DNA of 64,000 nt. Origin: Martinezella rhizogenes (GTDB lineage Bacteria > Pseudomonadota > Alphaproteobacteria > Rhizobiales > Rhizobiaceae). The stretch lies in NCBI RefSeq assembly GCF_027460065.1, contig NZ_JAPYZZ010000011.1:62001-126000 (forward strand), read 5' to 3'. The notes beneath the pieces are model-generated. The model saw nothing but the letters and a program-made list of their open reading frames with translations. It was not told the DNA's origin and searched no databases. The stretch's first letter is position 1; the number at the start of each line of letters is the position of its first letter. Positions 60,830 to 64,000 of the stretch are shown piece by piece. Made by a program: the position numbers and the translations under genes.

Positions 60830-62082
60830 CAATGCGCTACCGCGGCAGCGGCAGCCTCGTCGATCAGCCTGCCGGTGCGGAACCGGTCGAGCGTCAGGCC
60901 AGCTGCCAGGCGATGCGGTTCGCCGCGGGCGATGAGATGCGCAAAGAGATTGGCCGAACCCGGCGTTGCCTTGAAGCCGCCCGTACCCCAGCCGCAATTG
61001 ACAAAGAGGTTCGGCACCGGCGTCACGCTCTGGATGGCGGAACGATCAGGTGTGTTGTCGGTGATGCCGCCCCATTGGCGCATCATCTTCACGCGCCGGA
61101 AAATCGGGAAGAGCTCGCAGATGGCGTCGAGCGTATGGGTGATGATCTGCAGACCGCCAGTCTGGGAATAGGAATTATACTGGTCCGTGCCGGCACCAAT
61201 CACCAGCTCGCCCTTGTCGGACTGCGAAATATAGGCATGTACCGTGTTGGACATGACAACGCATGGGAAGATCGGCTTCAGCGGTTCCGACACCAGCGCC
61301 TGCAACGGATTGGAATGCAGGGGAACGCGCACGTCAGCCATTTTCATGATGACGGAGGAGTGGCCGGCGGCGGAAACGCCGATTTTCTTCGCGCCTATGA
61401 AACCGCGATTGGTCTCGACGCCCGTCACTGCCCCGTCAGGTCCACGACGAATGCCCGTGACCTCGCAGTTCTGGATGATGTGCACGCCGCGGTCGGAGGC
61501 CGCGCGCGCATAACCCCAGGCCACCGCATCGTGGCGCGCCGTGCCGCCGCGGCGCTGGAGTGCTGCACCGTTGATCGGATAACGCGCATTGCCTGATATA
61601 TCGAGCGGCGGGCAATAGGCTTTCGCCTGCTCCGGCGTCAGCCACTCATTGTCGATGCCGTAAAGACGGTTGGCATTGATATGGCGGCTGAAGGATTGCC
61701 GGTCGTGAATATTGTGCGACAGCATCATCACGCCGCGCGCCGAATACATGACGTTATAATTGAGATCCTGGCTCAGGCCTTCCCACAGTTTCAGGGAATG
61801 CTCGTAAATATCCATGCTCTCTTCATAGAGATAGTTGGAGCGGATGATGGTGGTGTTGCGGCCGGTATTGCCGCCGCCAAGCCAGCCTTTTTCCAGAACC
61901 GCGACATTGGTGATGCCGTGTTCCTTGGCCAGATAATAGGCAGCGCCCAGCCCGTGGCCGCCGCCGCCGATGATGATGACATCATAATCCTTGCGCGGCT
62001 CGGGTGAGGCCCATTGCGCATCCCACCCCTTATGACCCCTGAGCGCCTCACGCGCCACGGCAAAAACGGAATATTTGCGCAT
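60829..62082 (-). CDS. soxB: Sarcosine oxidase beta subunit
   Basis: SoxB carries FAD and the covalent FMN and oxidises sarcosine (N-methylglycine) to glycine. The protein has 417 residues from the ATG at 62082 (MRKYSVFAVAREALRG); the open frame runs further upstream but is not conserved-looking. It has YDVIIIGGGGHGLGAAYYLAKEHG near 33-56 for FAD and TARHDAVAWG near 181-190, whose H184 matches the covalent-FMN histidine region. It is the first gene of the operon. Confidence 0.95.
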   Translation of the reverse strand: MRKYSVFAVAREALRGHKGWDAQWASPEPRKDYDVIIIGGGGHGLGAAYYLAKEHGITNVAVLEKGWLGGGNTGRNTTIIRSNYLYEESMDIYEHSLKLWEGLSQDLNYNVMYSARGVMMLSHNIHDRQSFSRHINANRLYGIDNEWLTPEQAKAYCPPLDISGNARYPINGAALQRRGGTARHDAVAWGYARAASDRGVHIIQNCEVTGIRRGPDGAVTGVETNRGFIGAKKIGVSAAGHSSVIMKMADVRVPLHSNPLQALVSEPLKPIFPCVVMSNTVHAYISQSDKGELVIGAGTDQYNSYSQTGGLQIITHTLDAICELFPIFRRVKMMRQWGGITDNTPDRSAIQSVTPVPNLFVNCGWGTGGFKATPGSANLFAHLIARGEPHRLAAGLTLDRFRTGRLIDEAAAAAVAH

Positions 62083-62398
62083 TCGCAGTCTGCTCCTCAA
62101 GAACCGGCCAGAGGCCGTAAACATACGCCCGGCCCGTATCATACACATGGCAAATCGGGATGGGAGGCAATATTCATTTTGCGACGTCGCAATGATTTTG
62201 TTTCGACATTGCGGGAAGAATGCTGGACACGCCGCATTTTGCCGGTGGATTATGCGCGACCCGCTGGACTTGCTGCAAATGATCTGATATTGCACGTCAC
62301 CAATCGCCCGGCTCGCCAGCTGGACGGACCATTTTTGTTTGCGTGCGAATGCCTTTATTCGCACAGCAAGATAACCAAACTAAAGGAACGGGTTTAAC
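62083..62398. other. Divergent control region between soxB and rpsU
   Basis: No gene is seen in this 316-nt stretch. It should hold the soxB and rpsU promoters. A perfect inverted repeat at 62343-62364 (listed separately) lies in the rpsU leader area. No strong -35/-10 pair can be called by eye. Confidence 0.5.
62343..62364. promoter_or_regulatory. Perfect 8-bp inverted repeat upstream of rpsU
   Basis: GTGCGAAT (62343-62350) and ATTCGCAC (62357-62364) are separated by GCCTTT. It ends 34 nt before the rpsU start and could be a leader RNA hairpin or a protein-binding site. Confidence 0.55.
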
Positions 62399-62626
62399 GT
62401 GCAGGTACTAGTCCGCGACAATAACGTTGATCAGGCGCTCCGCGCCCTGAAGAAAAAGATGCAGCGCGAAGGCATTTTCCGTGAAATGAAGATGCGCGAT
62501 TATTACGAAAAGCCCTCCCAGAAGCGCGCTCGCGAAAAGGCTGAAGCCGTTCGCCGCGTTCGCAAGCTGGCACGCAAGCGTGCGCAGCGCGAAGGTCTGA
62601 TTGCGGCCCCGCGCGCGAGCCGTTAA
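62399..62626 (+). CDS. rpsU: 30S ribosomal protein S21
   Basis: S21 helps mRNA binding on the 30S subunit. The 75-residue protein starts with GTG at 62399 behind AAAGGAACGGG; it has the S21 segment [28 protein letters not shown] and a basic C-terminus ([12 protein letters not shown]), longer than in E. coli as is usual in rhizobia. It is divergent from soxB. Confidence 0.96.
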   Translation: MQVLVRDNNVDQALRALKKKMQREGIFREMKMRDYYEKPSQKRAREKAEAVRRVRKLARKRAQREGLIAAPRASR

Positions 62627-62761
62627 TAGGCCGTCTTTTGGACGTTTTTGAATGCTTGTTGGGCGGGGGCGATCAATTCGCCACCGCTCTTTGTGTTTGT
62701 GGCCGGAGACAAATCGTGGGACAACGATTATGAGACCGGCCTGCGAGGGAACCCACACCGA

Positions 62762-63658
62762 ATGATCGCTGTCGACGCCTGTGTTGTGAAAAACTCCGAT
62801 GCCTCCACGCGCCGGGTGCCATTGAAAAACAACAGAGGGTTTCGCGCTTCTCTGGTCATCTGCACCGTGCTTGCCGGCCTTTCCGGCTGTGCGACATCCA
62901 ACCAAACGGAAGATGTGTTCAGGATCGACCGCGCCCAGGGCTCGCAGGAAAACATCGCCTCGCTCACCTCGGTCATCAACGCCAATCCGCAGGATCCGGA
63001 AGGTTACAATGTCCGTGGCTCGGCTTATGGCCGCGCCGGCGATTCGCGCCGCGCCATCGAGGACTTCAACAAGGCGCTGCAGCTGAACCCGCGCTTTTAC
63101 CAGGCCTATGCCAACCGCGCGCTCGTTTACCGCAATAGCGGACAGCAGCAGCAGGCCCTGCAGGACTACAACGCTGCCCTGCAGATCAATGCGAGCTATG
63201 ATGTGGCATTGATCGGCCGCGGTAATCTTTACCGCCAGTCCGGCCGCGTCAACGAAGCCTTCAACGATTTCTCCCGCGCCATCGAGCTGGAAACCACCGA
63301 TGGACGCGCATGGCACAATCGCGGCCTGATCTACCAGCTGCGCAACCAGCACGCCCAGGCGATCGAGGACTTCTCCAAGGCAATCTCGCTGTCGTCGACA
63401 TCGCCCGAGCCCTATAATGGCCGCGGCCTTTCTTATGTCGCGCTGAACGACGACGAAAATGCCTTTGCCGATTTCAACCACGCCATTTCGCTTGACGACA
63501 AGGTGGCGGAATCCTGGGCCAATCAGGCGCTGGTCTATGAGCGCCGCGGTGACATGGCCAAGGCCGCAAAGTCCTATTCGCACGCAGCGCGGCTGGACCC
63601 GAAATACAAGCCGGCGCTTGACGGCGTTGCACGCACGCGCGGCGCCAGCGCGTCCTGA
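62762..63658 (+). CDS. TPR-repeat lipoprotein (NlpI-like)
   Basis: The protein has 298 residues from the ATG at 62762; a longer frame from 62648 is possible. A basic stretch (KNNRGFR) and hydrophobic core end in LSGC, a lipobox, so the mature protein is probably a lipoprotein with Cys at about residue 43. About six tetratricopeptide repeats follow (for example AIEDFNKALQLNPRFYQAYANRAL). Such proteins act as scaffolds in envelope assembly or proteolysis, as NlpI does. A terminator follows. Confidence 0.85.
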   Translation: MIAVDACVVKNSDASTRRVPLKNNRGFRASLVICTVLAGLSGCATSNQTEDVFRIDRAQGSQENIASLTSVINANPQDPEGYNVRGSAYGRAGDSRRAIEDFNKALQLNPRFYQAYANRALVYRNSGQQQQALQDYNAALQINASYDVALIGRGNLYRQSGRVNEAFNDFSRAIELETTDGRAWHNRGLIYQLRNQHAQAIEDFSKAISLSSTSPEPYNGRGLSYVALNDDENAFADFNHAISLDDKVAESWANQALVYERRGDMAKAAKSYSHAARLDPKYKPALDGVARTRGASAS

Positions 63659-63674
63659 TCAAACAGGCACGAAT

Positions 63675-63711
63675 AAAAAAGCCGGCGGGTGTCTCACCCG
63701 CCGGCTTTTTT
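63675..63711. terminator. Bidirectional rho-independent terminator
   Basis: GCCGGCGGGTG (63681-63691) pairs with CACCCGCCGGC (63695-63705) around TCT, with six A before and six T after. It ends the TPR gene and the convergent DUF6074 gene. Confidence 0.95.
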
Positions 63712-63730
63712 AATGGCACCGAAAGCGCCT

Positions 63731-63997
63731 TCAATGGCTGTCGCGGCGCGCTTCGTGTGTGGCGTCGCCCGCCCACAATTCCGCCTGCACCGCGTTTTGA
63801 AACTCCATGACCTCGCGCCGCATGGCGGCGTCCTCATAACCAAGCGCCATCAGGCGGGCGGCCAGCTCACGGCACTCCGTACGCCAGAAATCATTCGCCT
63901 CCACACCATGCAGCCGGTCGAGCATGGTTGCACATCGTTTTACGTCGGCAATGCGGTTCTTTGCCGGAAAGGCGATTACTTCTGAACTCGTTGTCAC
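63731..63997 (-). CDS. DUF6074-like small protein
   Basis: This 88-residue protein, starting at a GTG near the window edge, has the VIAFPA start and a helical body (FWRTECRELAARLMALGYEDAAMRREVMEFQNAVQAEL) that match the rhizobial DUF6074 family as I recall it. No signal peptide or motif suggests a function. The true start may lie beyond the window. Confidence 0.6.
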   Translation of the reverse strand: MTTSSEVIAFPAKNRIADVKRCATMLDRLHGVEANDFWRTECRELAARLMALGYEDAAMRREVMEFQNAVQAELWAGDATHEARRDSH

Positions 63998-64000
63998 GCG

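Overview
Organism. The window is GC-rich alphaproteobacterial DNA and almost certainly comes from the Agrobacterium tumefaciens/radiobacter group (Rhizobiaceae). The signs are a glycogen operon in the order glgP-glgB-glgC-glgA-pgm-glgX, a dehydrogenase very close to the characterised Agrobacterium serine 3-dehydrogenase, a NadQ-type regulator beside nadABC, a four-subunit sarcosine oxidase operon, and an alpha-r14 (NfeR1/cuckoo) small RNA. No plasmid, phage, IS element or CRISPR array was seen. Placement on a chromosome or the linear chromid is inference; no searches were run. Layout. (1) 1-3632: livF (cut by the window edge), livG and a LivK-type binding protein, with a divergent LysR regulator. 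(2) 3767-6854: a luciferase-like oxidoreductase, a mandelate-racemase-type sugar-acid enzyme and its divergent GntR/FCD regulator. (3) 6917-13493: a dipeptide transporter dppABCDF and an M24 peptidase on the minus strand, with a triple-hairpin anti-Shine-Dalgarno sRNA upstream at about 13793-13915. (4) 14038-16188: serine dehydrogenase, a nucleoside deoxyribosyltransferase-like gene and a short RNase D. (5) 16273-19656: three uncharacterised, acidic, low-complexity proteins; two end in the same DDNGLY motif. (6) 19755-23102: rpsA, cmk, a TIGR02300 gene and tRNA-Ala(GGC). (7) 23178-28701: an SNase-like protein, a PAS protein, nadQ with two tandem operators, and nadABC. (8) 28727-29741: a small stress cluster behind an EcfG-type promoter. 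(9) 29817-36914: cytochrome bd oxidase (cydX, cydB, cydA) with its assembly exporter cydDC and a GbsR/MarR regulator, preceded by an FNR/FixK box. (10) 37154-41273: divergent idnD/idnO sugar-acid genes around a GntR/IdnR-type operator, then a beta-hydroxyacid dehydrogenase and an aldose epimerase. (11) 41292-43405: an Lrp regulator divergent from an Asp/Glu racemase and a class II glutamine amidotransferase. (12) 43889-54986: the glycogen operon. (13) 55041-56592: a MaoC hydratase and a DUF2332 protein. (14) 56589-62082: sarcosine oxidase soxB-X-D-A-G, where X is an unexpected exported protein. (15) 62399-63997: rpsU, a TPR lipoprotein and a DUF6074 gene. How it works together. Most genes serve carbon, nitrogen and energy balance: uptake of amino acids and peptides, oxidation of serine and sarcosine, sugar-acid catabolism, glycogen storage and release, de novo NAD synthesis and low-oxygen respiration. 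Most of this is standard for the group. The least explained parts are the DDNGLY gene trio, the exported protein inside the sox operon, and several inverted repeats that look like operators.
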